Source of the DNA: Candidatus Heimdallarchaeota archaeon B3_Heim
Lineage (GTDB): Archaea > Asgardarchaeota > Heimdallarchaeia > Hodarchaeales > Hodarchaeaceae
Direction: 5' to 3'
Assembly: GCA_003144275.1 (NCBI GenBank)
Contig: NJBF01000013.1
Coordinates: 1-64,000, forward strand
Length of the DNA: 64,000 bases
Both the position numbers and the translations under genes were made by a program. Positions 1 through 8,955 of the stretch are shown piece after piece (position 1 is the first letter of the stretch; each line of letters starts with the position of its first letter). Under the pieces are notes generated by a model. That model was not told the DNA's origin. It made no database searches and saw nothing but the letters and a program-made list of their open reading frames with translations.

Positions 1-301
1 GATTTGGTATTTCATCAGTTTTCTTTGGCTTTGTAGAGGTTTTTTTCTTTGTCGCAGTTTTAGTTGTCTTTTTTGCCGCAGCTTTCTTTCTTTTTGTTGG
101 TTTTGTCTTTGCTGCATTTTTTGTCTTAGCTTTAATTGTCTTCTTTGTTTCAGCTTTCTTTCCTTTCGTTGCTGTCGCCTTTGTTGTCTTTACTGTTTTT
201 TTTGTCGTAGTCTTTGGCGATTTAGACGAATCAACCTCAGTTGATTCCGCTGGGGCAGTTTTTGTCTTACTTGTTGACGCTTTCTTCTTTCGTGGCGACA
301 T
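1..301 (-). CDS. Lys/Thr/Ala-rich N-terminal part of an unidentified protein (runs off the left edge)
   Basis: An open frame enters from the left edge and ends at an ATG (299-301, complement) preceded by a GAGG ribosome site. The 100 visible codons encode a low-complexity basic tail built from Lys, Thr and Ala with short AKKTTK-like units, after an MSPRKKK start. No globular domain is reached, so the product cannot be named. Such tails resemble histone H1 C-termini or the basic extensions of some ribosomal proteins, and probably bind nucleic acid (inference). It lies 20 bases downstream of rps6e in the same direction and may share its transcript. RadA in this window also opens with MSPKKK and a Ser/Lys-rich tail, so such tails may be a habit of this genome. 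Confidence 0.7.
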   Translation of the reverse strand, partial: MSPRKKKASTSKTKTAPAESTEVDSSKSPKTTTKKTVKTTKATATKGKKAETKKTIKAKTKNAAKTKPTKRKKAAAKKTTKTATKKKTSTKPKKTDEIPN

Positions 302-321
302 AAGAATCCTCGAAGTTTAGT

Positions 322-696
322 TTACAGTAACTCTTCTATCGGGCTACTTCCTCTTTCGGTAATTTTCAGATTAATCTGATAAATATCTTCACTAATCAGA
401 GAACCCCGAACACGTTTTCGTCTTCTCCGCCCTTTCCTTTGTGGTTTGTATCCTACTCCTCTGTGACCGATGAGTATTCGTTTTGGCATTGCACCGTCTA
501 CACCCGGGGCCATTGGAAAACCTGAATGATCAGAACCGCCAGTTATCTTGAATTTATACCCTTCAAAACCAATAGTTGAACCTTCCAGCTCATCCCCAAC
601 GGACATTCCGATTAATGGGCGAGTCATAGAGTCTTCATCTATTTCCTTCTTATAGCTCTGTTTCGCATCAGCTAAATTTAATTGAAATCGAACCAT
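322..696 (-). CDS. rps6e: 30S ribosomal protein S6e
   Basis: This is a small-subunit ribosomal protein of the archaeal/eukaryotic set. The 124 residues match the usual archaeal S6e core length. Visible family features are the MVRFQLNLAD start, the central GGSDHSGFPMAPGVDGAMPKR segment and the basic stretch GRRRRKRVRGS that follows it. The long C-terminal helix of eukaryotic S6 is absent, as expected in archaea. Its partner downstream is the Lys-rich partial gene. aIF5B lies 269 bases upstream in the same orientation, an association of translation genes common in archaea. Confidence 0.95.
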   Translation of the reverse strand: MVRFQLNLADAKQSYKKEIDEDSMTRPLIGMSVGDELEGSTIGFEGYKFKITGGSDHSGFPMAPGVDGAMPKRILIGHRGVGYKPQRKGRRRRKRVRGSLISEDIYQINLKITERGSSPIEELL

Positions 697-965
697 ATTC
701 TCATCTCTTACCTTTTTACAATACTACAGAGGTGTGAATTCCTTGTAACCAATAGTAATATCGCTAACAGGTCAATGGTGTCGTTAGATGTTCTTAAGTT
801 CCAGATTCTTATTTCTTCTTATGAAAGATTTTAAGTCTTTACCGAAGAGCTTTTTCCTATTGGTTAGTTTGTTAGAGAAGAAAAAATGTTACCAATTCCA
901 TTCTACAAATATCTGAGCATTCGCCCAATCTCGTGCAATGAACACATATAGGATACAAACTTTAG

Positions 966-2759
966 TTAAACAGCCCAATATTTATTAACAGTTCTTCGTT
1001 TTATTTCAATTAGATCACTTAAAGCATCCATTTCTGATCCAGATAGAATTTTATCAGCCAATATCTTTCGAGCGTGAATCTCTGGAACATTTACCCAGAG
1101 TTCGTCACCTTCTTTAACTTGACGACCAGCGGTGGGGCCTTTGATAGCAACAGCAACTTGATTACTCACTTGAGCTTTTGGTAAATTTTCTCCACTGTCT
1201 TGAATTTGCAATAGATGTCCAATTACTTTGTTATCACGATTTATTAAGTCCACTTTCGGAGTCAAAATCCCAGATAGGACTTCTACACCTACAATACAAG
1301 GTTTACACTGCCTAAATATGAAGGGAAGAACTTTAATCTTACTTGGTCTAATAATATCTTTCAGGGCTTCTAATTCTTCTTCTTGTTGTACTTTGTATTG
1401 ATATTCTTGGTATTCTTCACTAAGCTGATAGATAATATCACTTTGCAAAATTGGGATTTGTAATCTATTACTTTCTTCTTGTGCATCTTCGAGAACGGTT
1501 GTTCTAAATGCCAATATAATACCAAATGTTTTATCTTTCTCCTTTGCAAGAGAGGCCTGGTAAATATCTTTTTTTGTAACATCACCCACCGCCGCGAAAC
1601 GAATCTGTATACTCGAGTCTCTTAAAAAGTTTACAAGAGCTTCCAGAGAGCCTAAAGCATCAGCTTTCACAATAACACCAGCTTCATCTGTTTCCACTAA
1701 AATACTTGCAAGTTCATCTTCAATTCGTTGAACTGCATCCTTTTCACTTTTTTCAGTAACAACATACAATGAGGATCCTGCAATTGCATCTTCAAGCTCT
1801 GGAGCAACAATTTTCACTCCTATTGCTGCTATTGCTTCATCAACATTTTCAAACTTATTTCTTGGATCACGAATCTCATCTAAATCTTTTGGTAGTAGAA
1901 GTGCCCGTACTTTGGTAGATATCACACCATTTTTTCCTGCTAGCACTATTTGGGAATTATTTCGAATAATACCATCAAATAGAATAACATCAATAGTTGT
2001 TCCAAGCCCTACCTCTTTTTTAACTTCAAGTGCTACTCCTTTTCCACCGTCGAGATGAAGTTCCAGTTGTGTTTTCAGATACTGTTCGGTTAAAGTTGCT
2101 AAGACAAGAAATAGTTCTGGAATACCTTCTCCTGTTACAGCGGAGGTGGGAATTATCGCAATTTTCTTAGCAAAGTTTTTAATTTTATCGTATCTTTCAG
2201 GTTCCAAGTTAAAATGGCTTAATTCAGTCATAATTTCGTAAATGACAGTTTGGAGAGCATTTTGAGCACTAGCAGACTGTTTTTTTAGTGATTGGACAAG
2301 TGATAACTTTGGATAACTTTTCCAGCCAGGTAGTCTATCGATTTTGTTTGCTGCGATTAAGAAGGGTACTTTATTTCTTACTAGAATTCGTAATGATTCA
2401 ACTGTTTGAGGTTGAATCCCCCTCCGTACATCAATTACAAGAATTGAAAAATTGGCTGTGCTGGCTCCTCTTGATCTCAAATTCATAAAGGCTGCGTGGC
2501 CCGGAGTATCAATTATTAGGATTCCAGGTATATGTAATTTCTTCTTCGATTCACCCAATAACTTACCACATAACGCATTAACAGTTTCAATCGGAAAAAA
2601 ACTTGCACCTATATGCTGGGTTATCCCTCCCGTTTCTCGTGCTTGCACTGCCGTGCCTCTTACTTTATCTAGCAAACTTGTTTTTCCCGAATCAACATGA
2701 CCCAAGATAACGGTAATTGGACTCCTCATTAAACTTGTAGACTCGTTTTCTTCCGTCAA
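966..2759 (-). CDS. infB: Translation initiation factor aIF5B (IF-2 type GTPase)
   Basis: This is the ribosomal subunit-joining GTPase, homologous to eIF5B. The G domain is near the N-terminus: P-loop GHVDSGKTS, switch region with GGITQHIGA, DTPGHAAF (G3) and NKID (G4). Domain II, the alpha-beta-alpha domain III and the C-terminal beta-barrel with final helices follow. The 597-residue length is typical of archaeal aIF5B. The annotated TTG start has a weak GGAG upstream. An in-frame ATG ten codons later (2729) would give the short N-terminus typical of archaeal homologues and cannot be excluded. Transcribed divergently from SRP19. Confidence 0.95.
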   Translation of the reverse strand: MTEENESTSLMRSPITVILGHVDSGKTSLLDKVRGTAVQARETGGITQHIGASFFPIETVNALCGKLLGESKKKLHIPGILIIDTPGHAAFMNLRSRGASTANFSILVIDVRRGIQPQTVESLRILVRNKVPFLIAANKIDRLPGWKSYPKLSLVQSLKKQSASAQNALQTVIYEIMTELSHFNLEPERYDKIKNFAKKIAIIPTSAVTGEGIPELFLVLATLTEQYLKTQLELHLDGGKGVALEVKKEVGLGTTIDVILFDGIIRNNSQIVLAGKNGVISTKVRALLLPKDLDEIRDPRNKFENVDEAIAAIGVKIVAPELEDAIAGSSLYVVTEKSEKDAVQRIEDELASILVETDEAGVIVKADALGSLEALVNFLRDSSIQIRFAAVGDVTKKDIYQASLAKEKDKTFGIILAFRTTVLEDAQEESNRLQIPILQSDIIYQLSEEYQEYQYKVQQEEELEALKDIIRPSKIKVLPFIFRQCKPCIVGVEVLSGILTPKVDLINRDNKVIGHLLQIQDSGENLPKAQVSNQVAVAIKGPTAGRQVKEGDELWVNVPEIHARKILADKILSGSEMDALSDLIEIKRRTVNKYWAV

Positions 2760-3044
2760 TACGTTCGCTCCAGTACTTCTTCATTATCTTTACAAATCAT
2801 TCTGTATCTTGATCTGAGAAGATGACAAATGAATGAACTTAATATATCATTTCAATTCGCATCATTTTGATAAGCACCCAGTCTCACCTAGATTCAATCT
2901 TAAATGTTGATCCAAGTAGCTTACATGTCATAAAATAGAAAATCCTAACACATTGAATTACTTACCGTTGATTGATGGCGAAAATTTATGACCCTATCCC
3001 AAGTGTATTGATTTGTGTTAGAATTATACGGAGACTGAAACTCT

Positions 3045-3452
3045 TTGCGTAGGGACAATACTCATTATTTCATTTACCCAGAATATTTCGATAAAGCACT
3101 TAAACGCAGCGAAGGACGAAGATTATCTATTGAAGATTCATTGGACAATCCTTCAATATTAGAAATTCGATTAGCGGCAGAAAAATTGGGTCTCAATTAT
3201 GAGATTAGAGAATCTGGGAGCTATCCTCGCCAATGGTGGAATCCAAAGGGCTTAATTCTCGTCGAGAAAAAAGAATCAAAATTAAAGACAATGCGAACTT
3301 TGAGTTTTGAGATTGACAAAAATATTAAACCTGCGCTTGAGAAAAAAAGAAAAGAAGTCAAAGAAGCGAAGAAGAAAAGAAGTTCTAAACCTAAAATCAA
3401 AATATCAAAGAAAAAAAATCAATCAGAATTTCGTCCAAAAAGACGAAGATAA
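3045..3452 (+). CDS. srp19: Signal recognition particle protein SRP19
   Basis: SRP19 binds helices 6 and 8 of 7S RNA and helps SRP54 assemble. The 135-residue product has the family pattern: an aromatic N-terminal strand (HYFIYPEYFD), R-SEGRR-LS, then a PRQWWNPKGLILV-like core. The last ~45 residues are an added Lys/Arg-rich tail that looks like an RNA-binding extension. The start is a TTG with GGAG about ten bases upstream. The next in-frame codons upstream reach a TGA at 3036, so no earlier start is possible. Confidence 0.88.
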   Translation: MRRDNTHYFIYPEYFDKALKRSEGRRLSIEDSLDNPSILEIRLAAEKLGLNYEIRESGSYPRQWWNPKGLILVEKKESKLKTMRTLSFEIDKNIKPALEKKRKEVKEAKKKRSSKPKIKISKKKNQSEFRPKRRR

Positions 3453-3581
3453 TACTTGAATATAGAATTATTCACTTCTACTGGAATCACAACAAAAAAA
3501 ATCAGAATTTCATGGGTAGTTCAAGCTTAGAAGCAATTGAAAAGGGTTCAACAATGTTTGTATTTTGTTGAGGGGGCTAGA

Positions 3582-4223
3582 ATGCGAAAAAAACGCGATG
3601 TATACACAAAACGAGCAAAACAGGAGGGCCATCGGAGTCGTGCCTACTATAAACTTTTACAGATAGACAAGAAATTCAAGATCTTTAAGCCCAAACAAAT
3701 CGTGATCGACCTTTGTGGGGCTCCTGGCGGGTTTTCTCAAGTAGCTCGTGACTGTACAAAAGGAAATGCTTCTATTATTCTAGTAGATTTTGCTAGAATA
3801 AAATCAATACCAGGAATCAATAAAATTATTAAAGGAGATATCACCCAGCAATCCACCGTTCTTGAAATTCGTGAATCGGTTGAAGAATATTGGTCTACCT
3901 ATAACAGTATTGTTGTTCTCGCTGACTGCTCACCAAATGTATCAGGGAATTGGCCAACCGATCAAGCTATCCAAATATGGTTATCTGATGTTGCTCTTGG
4001 AATCTCCAATTATTTTTTAGCCGCTAAATTTGTTTCCAAGGCGTTTCAAGGAGAATCGTTTAAAAATTTCATTGATAAAATCAAATTGTTTTATACAGAT
4101 GTGAAAATTAACAAACCTCCGACTTCTAGAAAGACAAGTGCTGAAATATATGTCATTGCACAGAAGAGACGTGACCTAGGATTGAAATTATACGATACTA
4201 ATTCACTTCGCGCCGATGAATAA
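3582..4223 (+). CDS. rlmE: Ribosomal RNA 2'-O-methyltransferase, RlmE/FtsJ family
   Basis: This is an SAM-dependent RrmJ-type methyltransferase acting on the 2'-O of rRNA or tRNA. The Rossmann motif IDLCGAPGGFSQVA is clear, and the K-D-K-E tetrad positions appear plausible: the RAYYKLLQID lysine, the D in VLADCSPN, and the AAKFVSKAF lysine. I chose ATG 3582 rather than an upstream in-frame TTG at 3537. The ATG is preceded by GAGGGGG at the right distance, and the protein then opens with the family-typical MRKKRDVYTKRAKQEG. Its stop codon abuts the GTG start of trm1, so the two are almost certainly co-transcribed. Confidence 0.92.
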   Translation: MRKKRDVYTKRAKQEGHRSRAYYKLLQIDKKFKIFKPKQIVIDLCGAPGGFSQVARDCTKGNASIILVDFARIKSIPGINKIIKGDITQQSTVLEIRESVEEYWSTYNSIVVLADCSPNVSGNWPTDQAIQIWLSDVALGISNYFLAAKFVSKAFQGESFKNFIDKIKLFYTDVKINKPPTSRKTSAEIYVIAQKRRDLGLKLYDTNSLRADE

Positions 4224-5411
4224 GTGATACAAGTGGAATTTTCAAAAATCATTGAGGGAGGAAAAGAGTACTATGTCCCTTCTCCAATTATTAACAATAG
4301 AATTCCTAGAAAGTCAGATGAAGTGTTTTTCAATCCCCATCAAAAAATTAACCGCGATATTTCCGTCTTAGTTTTGAAAGTATTTGCCAAATTAAATAAT
4401 AATGATAATATTTCAATTTGTGAACCTTTTGGAGGGATAGGTGTCAGAACTTGCCGTTATGCGTTAGAAGTTCCTTCTTCTACTATTCATTACAACGATG
4501 TTAATCCAAAGGCTTTCAGAATTGCTCAACACAATTTTTCACACTTATCAGAGCCGTATAGGGATAAAATTTCTGCTCACAACGGAGAATTCACAGATTT
4601 CCTAAATTCATTATATCTAGATCATCCTATAATGGATTTTATGGATATAGATCCTTATGGTTCACCTATACCCTTTGTACACAGAAGTCTAAAATTCGTT
4701 ACAACACAGGGGTTACTTGCTTTCACAGCAACAGATCTGGCAAGTCTTTCTGGATTATATCCAAGAGCAATGTATGCGAAATACGGTATTGGAATGTTTG
4801 AGGATCGTATCGGTAATGTACATGAGTTAGCTGCACGTTCATTAATTACAGGAATCCAAAGTATAGGTTTAACTCAAAACCAATCTTTACTTCCAGTTTT
4901 CACGCTGTATTACAGGCATTTTATTCGTACATTCATGATTAGAATTCGTGGGGTTGATAAAGTTCTTGATCGAACAGGTTTTCTTTGTAAATGCGATCAT
5001 TGTAATACAATGTTTCAAAGTCCCCTAACTGCAAAAGGAATAGTATGCTCGTTCTGTGAAAGCAATCGAATTCTCAGAGTAGGTCCATTATATCTTGGAA
5101 AACTTCACAATGAGTCTTATTTAACCCCTCTTAACGATGATCCCACTATTAAAAATAAATATAATTCGAAAAATTTGTCGAAGATAATTAATCTAATACA
5201 TGAAGAAAACAAGCTAAATATTCCTTGGTCTTACGATTTACCGCACGTGGCGAAAAAAATCAGTCGACCAATTCCCCCTATGGACTTTATTATAGAAAAA
5301 CTAAACGAATTAGGTTATAAGTGCCATAAAACTCATTATTCTGGTACTAGTTTGAAAACAAATGCAAATTTCTCTGACCTCTGTGAGATAATCAAATTAT
5401 CTAGTGATTAA
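4224..5411 (+). CDS. trm1: tRNA (guanine26-N2)-dimethyltransferase Trm1
   Basis: Trm1 makes m2,2G at position 26 of tRNA. The 395 residues match archaeal Trm1 length. Visible features are the N-terminal EGGKEYYVPSP segment, the SAM-binding region CEPFGGIGVRTCRYA, the catalytic DIDPYGSPIPF motif, and a C-terminal four-cysteine zinc site (CKCDHC with CSFCES). The GTG start at 4224 follows directly on the rlmE stop codon, indicating translational coupling in a small RNA-modification operon. Confidence 0.95.
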   Translation: MIQVEFSKIIEGGKEYYVPSPIINNRIPRKSDEVFFNPHQKINRDISVLVLKVFAKLNNNDNISICEPFGGIGVRTCRYALEVPSSTIHYNDVNPKAFRIAQHNFSHLSEPYRDKISAHNGEFTDFLNSLYLDHPIMDFMDIDPYGSPIPFVHRSLKFVTTQGLLAFTATDLASLSGLYPRAMYAKYGIGMFEDRIGNVHELAARSLITGIQSIGLTQNQSLLPVFTLYYRHFIRTFMIRIRGVDKVLDRTGFLCKCDHCNTMFQSPLTAKGIVCSFCESNRILRVGPLYLGKLHNESYLTPLNDDPTIKNKYNSKNLSKIINLIHEENKLNIPWSYDLPHVAKKISRPIPPMDFIIEKLNELGYKCHKTHYSGTSLKTNANFSDLCEIIKLSSD

Positions 5412-5525
5412 ATTATCCAAGAAATTATCCGAAAAAAGATTTATTCTCAATTCAAAATACTCCATTCGGAAAAAGAATCACGTCTGCTTCCTTTATTAAT
5501 TGGATGTTACTATCTATAAAATATC

Positions 5526-5638
5526 AGGGACGTAGTCTAGCATGGTTTTAATTGTTTTCTGGATTAACACAGAGACAATGACTAGATGATTCTTGGTTTG
5601 GGACCAAGAGGTCGCGGGTTCGAATCCCGTCGTCCCTA
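5526..5638 (+). tRNA. tRNA-Pro (anticodon TGG) with an approximately 39-base insertion in the D-loop
   Basis: The acceptor arm pairs 5526-5532 with 5631-5637 (7 bp), with A5638 as discriminator. The anticodon arm CTTGG-TTTGGGA-CCAAG carries TGG. The T-arm GCGGG-TTCGAAT-CCCGT is normal apart from one G-T pair. Between the D-loop sequence ending GCATGGT (5546) and ATGATTC (5586) lie about 39 extra bases. Removing 5547-5585 restores a D-arm nearly identical to that of eukaryotic tRNA-Pro. This fits an intron between positions 20 and 21. The insertion contains an internal stem (ATTGT with ACAAT). I could not fit a perfect bulge-helix-bulge by eye. Confidence 0.85.
5547..5585 (+). other. Probable non-canonical tRNA intron (D-loop, after position 20)
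   Basis: These 39 bases interrupt the tRNA-Pro D-loop. Excision rejoins GCATGGT to ATGATTC and gives a normal 74-base tRNA. Archaeal splicing endonuclease removes introns at bulge-helix-bulge motifs anywhere in a tRNA, including non-canonical positions. The boundaries may shift by one base, because T runs flank the 5' site. The inner part pairs as ATTGT/ACAAT and CTG/CAG. Confidence 0.65.
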
Positions 5639-5928
5639 CTTTTCTTATCTTCTCTGAGAGTTTCTAATTTTGAATAAAATTAAGACTATCAATATTATTT
5701 AGTTAATTGAAGTAACATTACTTTTCATGCTCTTACTGGTTAGAAAAAGAATCAGACTTTTATAATATTCTCACACTAATCTTTGTCCCTTAAATGTCTA
5801 TAGAATGATGAGAATAAATTATCGAACCTTCACCAAAAACCTATGATCGTGAAAGTCAGAAACGTTTATGGATCATTAGTGAACGGTTGACTGGAATTCC
5901 AACAAATTGAGGGAGTTTTACATTAGTC

Positions 5929-8064
5929 TTATTCTTGAAGTTCCGCCAAAAGCTCTTCACTAAGCGTTTTCGGAGAGGGAAATTGTATTCGGTTGACAGA
6001 AAGCTCTTGACGTTGAACAGTTTCTTCCTGAACTTCTTGAGTACGTAATTGGATACGGCCTTTAATTTGTACAGTCTTCCCTTCGGATTCTTTCCGCATT
6101 TCTTCGAATATTTGATCATCTGTCTTTCCTTCCTCAACCATCCCTTTAATATCACCGCTTTTAAAACCAGTTAAGATTTCACCTGACATTCCAAAGAATG
6201 TTACTTTAATTGTTCCTGTACCGTCGTCTAGTAATCCACTCACTCTTAAGCGAATAGTTGGATCGACTTTTCCATGTTCTCGACAGCTCCATTCTTCTCC
6301 CTCTTCGGACTGATCTACCTTCTTTTTACAGATAGAACAACCCCAATAATAGGGAGATTGCTGGAATAATCTGATTACCTTTCCCACAACTTCGATAGTA
6401 TCACCATCAGCCTCCTTTGATAATTCAGCTAAATGAGTTTTAATATAATCAATAGAAGCTTGACCAGAATCAGTAATTTGCTCTTTCCTTTCAATTTTTT
6501 GTAGCTCAGAGGGAATATCGCTAAATCCTTGAATCTCACTTTGGAAATTTAGATGAATTTCATTCTGACCCTCTTGGTTTTCACGAATTCCACCGTATAG
6601 TACTTTAATGTAATTTGTGGTTTGAAAGTCAATTTCTTCTAACTTCAGAACGTTTTCATTCCAAGCAACGATTCTTGTTGTTCCTGAGCCATCTTCTAGT
6701 GTTAAAGAACCTACTTTCCCAGTAGAACCATCAGAGCGATTAAATTCTCTGATTTCCGATTTATTTTGTAATATGCCATGAACACACGCAATCCCTTTTT
6801 CGGGATTAAGGGTAGCAATATCATTCAAAGGTGGGTCTACATCAACACTCTCTCCTTCAAGCTCTGAAAATTTTGTATTTGCAGTAGTATGGAGTTCAAT
6901 CGTTTGAAATTTCGATAGTGATACACGAAGATTCTCAATCAAAATTGTTTGATCCTTAAATGTATCGAAATCAGAGTTTGTTTCATTCCAGAGTACAATG
7001 GCTGTTACCCCAGTGTTATCAAAAATAAAAGCACGACGCACACTTCCATTTGATCCATCTTTACGGGAAAATTCACGAATATCATTTAGTGGCCCTTTCT
7101 TCACTTTTACTGACACATATTCGTCCTCAGAACTAATAGCTTCAATGTTTTTCATGGGGGTACTTCTTTGTGTCCCTTCAGGTACAATAGTTTCCTCCAA
7201 AGGCGGTAAAGATTTGTGGCCAATTTTCGTGACATATGTAGAACGCGTAGAATGAATCTCTGGATTTCCATCACGATCTAGTTTTACATTGGCTCCCTGA
7301 ATTAGGAGTTCATCTCCCCGTGTGAAAATAAAGGCTTCCTCTGCTCTTTGATCCCAAAAAACAATTCTTCTGGTAACTCGTTGACCTTTTATGTGTAAAT
7401 TAGCAACACGACCTTCTGTCCCATCAGCTCTGTTAAATGTAACAAGCCGGCCAAGTTTAATAACTGTTCCTTTTGTATCAATTTCTTGAAGTTCTTCGTC
7501 TAGAACATCAAGGTCAATAATCTCGTCTTTTGGATCTGGATAAATATCCTTCTTTACATCTGTTAGAATTTTAATAATCCCACGGTCACCTATATGAAGT
7601 TCTAAGTTTCCAGTCCGTCCCGATTTTGTATAAGCTTGCTTTAGATTAATTATTAACCCACGTTGAAGCTGATTTTCTGATATCTGTTTCGCTTTCATTC
7701 CCCAAAGTATTGTTCTGATGCTATCAGTACCATCATGTAGTAGGATTGGTGCTAATAGTCCTTTTCCTCCCTCTCGTGTAAATTCTATTGGATGAAAGAT
7801 ACGTAGAATAACACCAGATATATTAACTCCTGATAATCCAGGTTCCATTTGTTTTAAGCTTTTAATCGTCAATTCAGGTTGTTTTTTAGTGTCAGGTCTT
7901 CCAAGTGGGACATTAAAATCTTTTGCTATTATATGGGCGGCAGCAATATCGTTTATGAGAAATTCTAATTCTTCTTTTTTCTTGTCGATTTTCTGTTTGA
8001 TATCAGCTCTTGAAAGGCCTGTATGCTGAGAAATCTTCTGAATCAAATCTTCTATGTTAGTCAA
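5929..8064 (-). CDS. rpa: Multi-OB-fold single-stranded DNA-binding protein (RPA large-subunit type)
   Basis: This is a replication protein A homologue that coats single-stranded DNA in replication and repair. The 711 residues hold an N-terminal helical segment and at least four OB folds. The recurring phrase (EFxRxDGSxGxVxxLxLxDxTGxxRIVLWxE) occurs near residues 215, 335 and 440, with a more divergent copy near residue 80. A zinc-binding segment near residue 570 (CSICKKK, then C-REH) sits in the last OB fold as in RPA70. This resembles euryarchaeal long RPAs. It is a single gene without the small RPA partners next to it. The ATG at 8064 is the only plausible start. Confidence 0.88.
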   Translation of the reverse strand: MTNIEDLIQKISQHTGLSRADIKQKIDKKKEELEFLINDIAAAHIIAKDFNVPLGRPDTKKQPELTIKSLKQMEPGLSGVNISGVILRIFHPIEFTREGGKGLLAPILLHDGTDSIRTILWGMKAKQISENQLQRGLIINLKQAYTKSGRTGNLELHIGDRGIIKILTDVKKDIYPDPKDEIIDLDVLDEELQEIDTKGTVIKLGRLVTFNRADGTEGRVANLHIKGQRVTRRIVFWDQRAEEAFIFTRGDELLIQGANVKLDRDGNPEIHSTRSTYVTKIGHKSLPPLEETIVPEGTQRSTPMKNIEAISSEDEYVSVKVKKGPLNDIREFSRKDGSNGSVRRAFIFDNTGVTAIVLWNETNSDFDTFKDQTILIENLRVSLSKFQTIELHTTANTKFSELEGESVDVDPPLNDIATLNPEKGIACVHGILQNKSEIREFNRSDGSTGKVGSLTLEDGSGTTRIVAWNENVLKLEEIDFQTTNYIKVLYGGIRENQEGQNEIHLNFQSEIQGFSDIPSELQKIERKEQITDSGQASIDYIKTHLAELSKEADGDTIEVVGKVIRLFQQSPYYWGCSICKKKVDQSEEGEEWSCREHGKVDPTIRLRVSGLLDDGTGTIKVTFFGMSGEILTGFKSGDIKGMVEEGKTDDQIFEEMRKESEGKTVQIKGRIQLRTQEVQEETVQRQELSVNRIQFPSPKTLSEELLAELQE

Positions 8065-8365
8065 AATATTTCAATCCTCTTTTTTCAGTTTAGTTAGTAT
8101 AATGCGATTTAAAGCCTTCTTGTTTGATAATAAGCATACAACAAAGAAATAGCAGAGTAATTATACCAATTTTTGTATGGATGATTTTTCTTGTTTATAT
8201 GTTAGTCAAAGTATATTCTTGACCTAGCTTATATATTCATAAAAAATGAATATGATAGATTTTGTCTTACTAAAATTGACATAGTTTCCTTTAGTTGATA
8301 TAACGGTAACAAATCAAGGAATTATGATGATTAAAAATCCTTCTGTAGATAATATCAATAGATGA
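8065..8365. other. AT-rich intergenic region upstream of the RPA gene
   Basis: No coding frame of note is seen in these 301 bases. They hold the promoter of the RPA gene; a TATATA element lies near 8230 on the complementary strand. They also contain the 3' end of the EngB operon. Nothing else was recognised. Confidence 0.5.
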
Positions 8366-8953
8366 TTACCAGTTTTGATATTTAACACCCAATATCCCTA
8401 CAATCAGATTACGAAGCATGTTACGGAATTCACGACACCCATCCTTTGTTTTAAATGAAATAGAATGTACTTCCAATTTTGGAAGGGAGTATGTTGTCAG
8501 AATATCGATGTTCTGTTTTAACAGGGCCGTGTTTACCTTATCTATTTTGTTCATCAGTACAAACGGGGGATATTTCGTTGTTTCGCCTAAAAATTGTATC
8601 ATTTCAATATCGATTGGTATTATCCCTTTTTTTTCTAAATTTTCTGTAACAATATGAAATGTAGATGTATCAATAACATGAATTCCAAAGATTATAGAAT
8701 TGTTAGGCTCATCTAGGAATTGAACGATTTGATCCTTAATTTTATCTTCCAGTGTTCTTGATCGTTTTGTAATTCTCCCAAACCCAGGTAAATCGACTAA
8801 GAAGACATCATTAACTAATTGTATAGGGGCAATTCTTAAGGTTGTTCCAGCTTTTTTTCCAACTGGTCGCCTAGTACGGGCCAAATAATTAATCACAGTT
8901 GTTTTACCAGCATTAGGACGACCTGTTACTGGAATATTGTAGGTAATTTTCAT
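8366..8953 (-). CDS. engB: EngB/YihA-type GTP-binding protein
   Basis: This is a small TRAFAC GTPase. The motifs are GRPNAGKTT (P-loop, residues 9-17), a conserved G2 threonine in KKAGTT, DLPGFGR (G3), NKIDK (G4) and a VHSISFKTKDG G5 region. The 195-residue length fits EngB, which acts in large-subunit ribosome assembly in bacteria; the archaeal role is less certain. It starts two bases after the polyprenol-kinase-like gene and is the last gene of a four-gene operon. Confidence 0.85.
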   Translation of the reverse strand: MKITYNIPVTGRPNAGKTTVINYLARTRRPVGKKAGTTLRIAPIQLVNDVFLVDLPGFGRITKRSRTLEDKIKDQIVQFLDEPNNSIIFGIHVIDTSTFHIVTENLEKKGIIPIDIEMIQFLGETTKYPPFVLMNKIDKVNTALLKQNIDILTTYSLPKLEVHSISFKTKDGCREFRNMLRNLIVGILGVKYQNW

Positions 8954-8955
8954 AA

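Noticed and set aside
5856..6155. 99-residue leftward frame at the end of the RPA gene
   Set aside because: Overlaps the RPA coding sequence in another frame and looks like composition-driven Lys/Phe-rich shadow.
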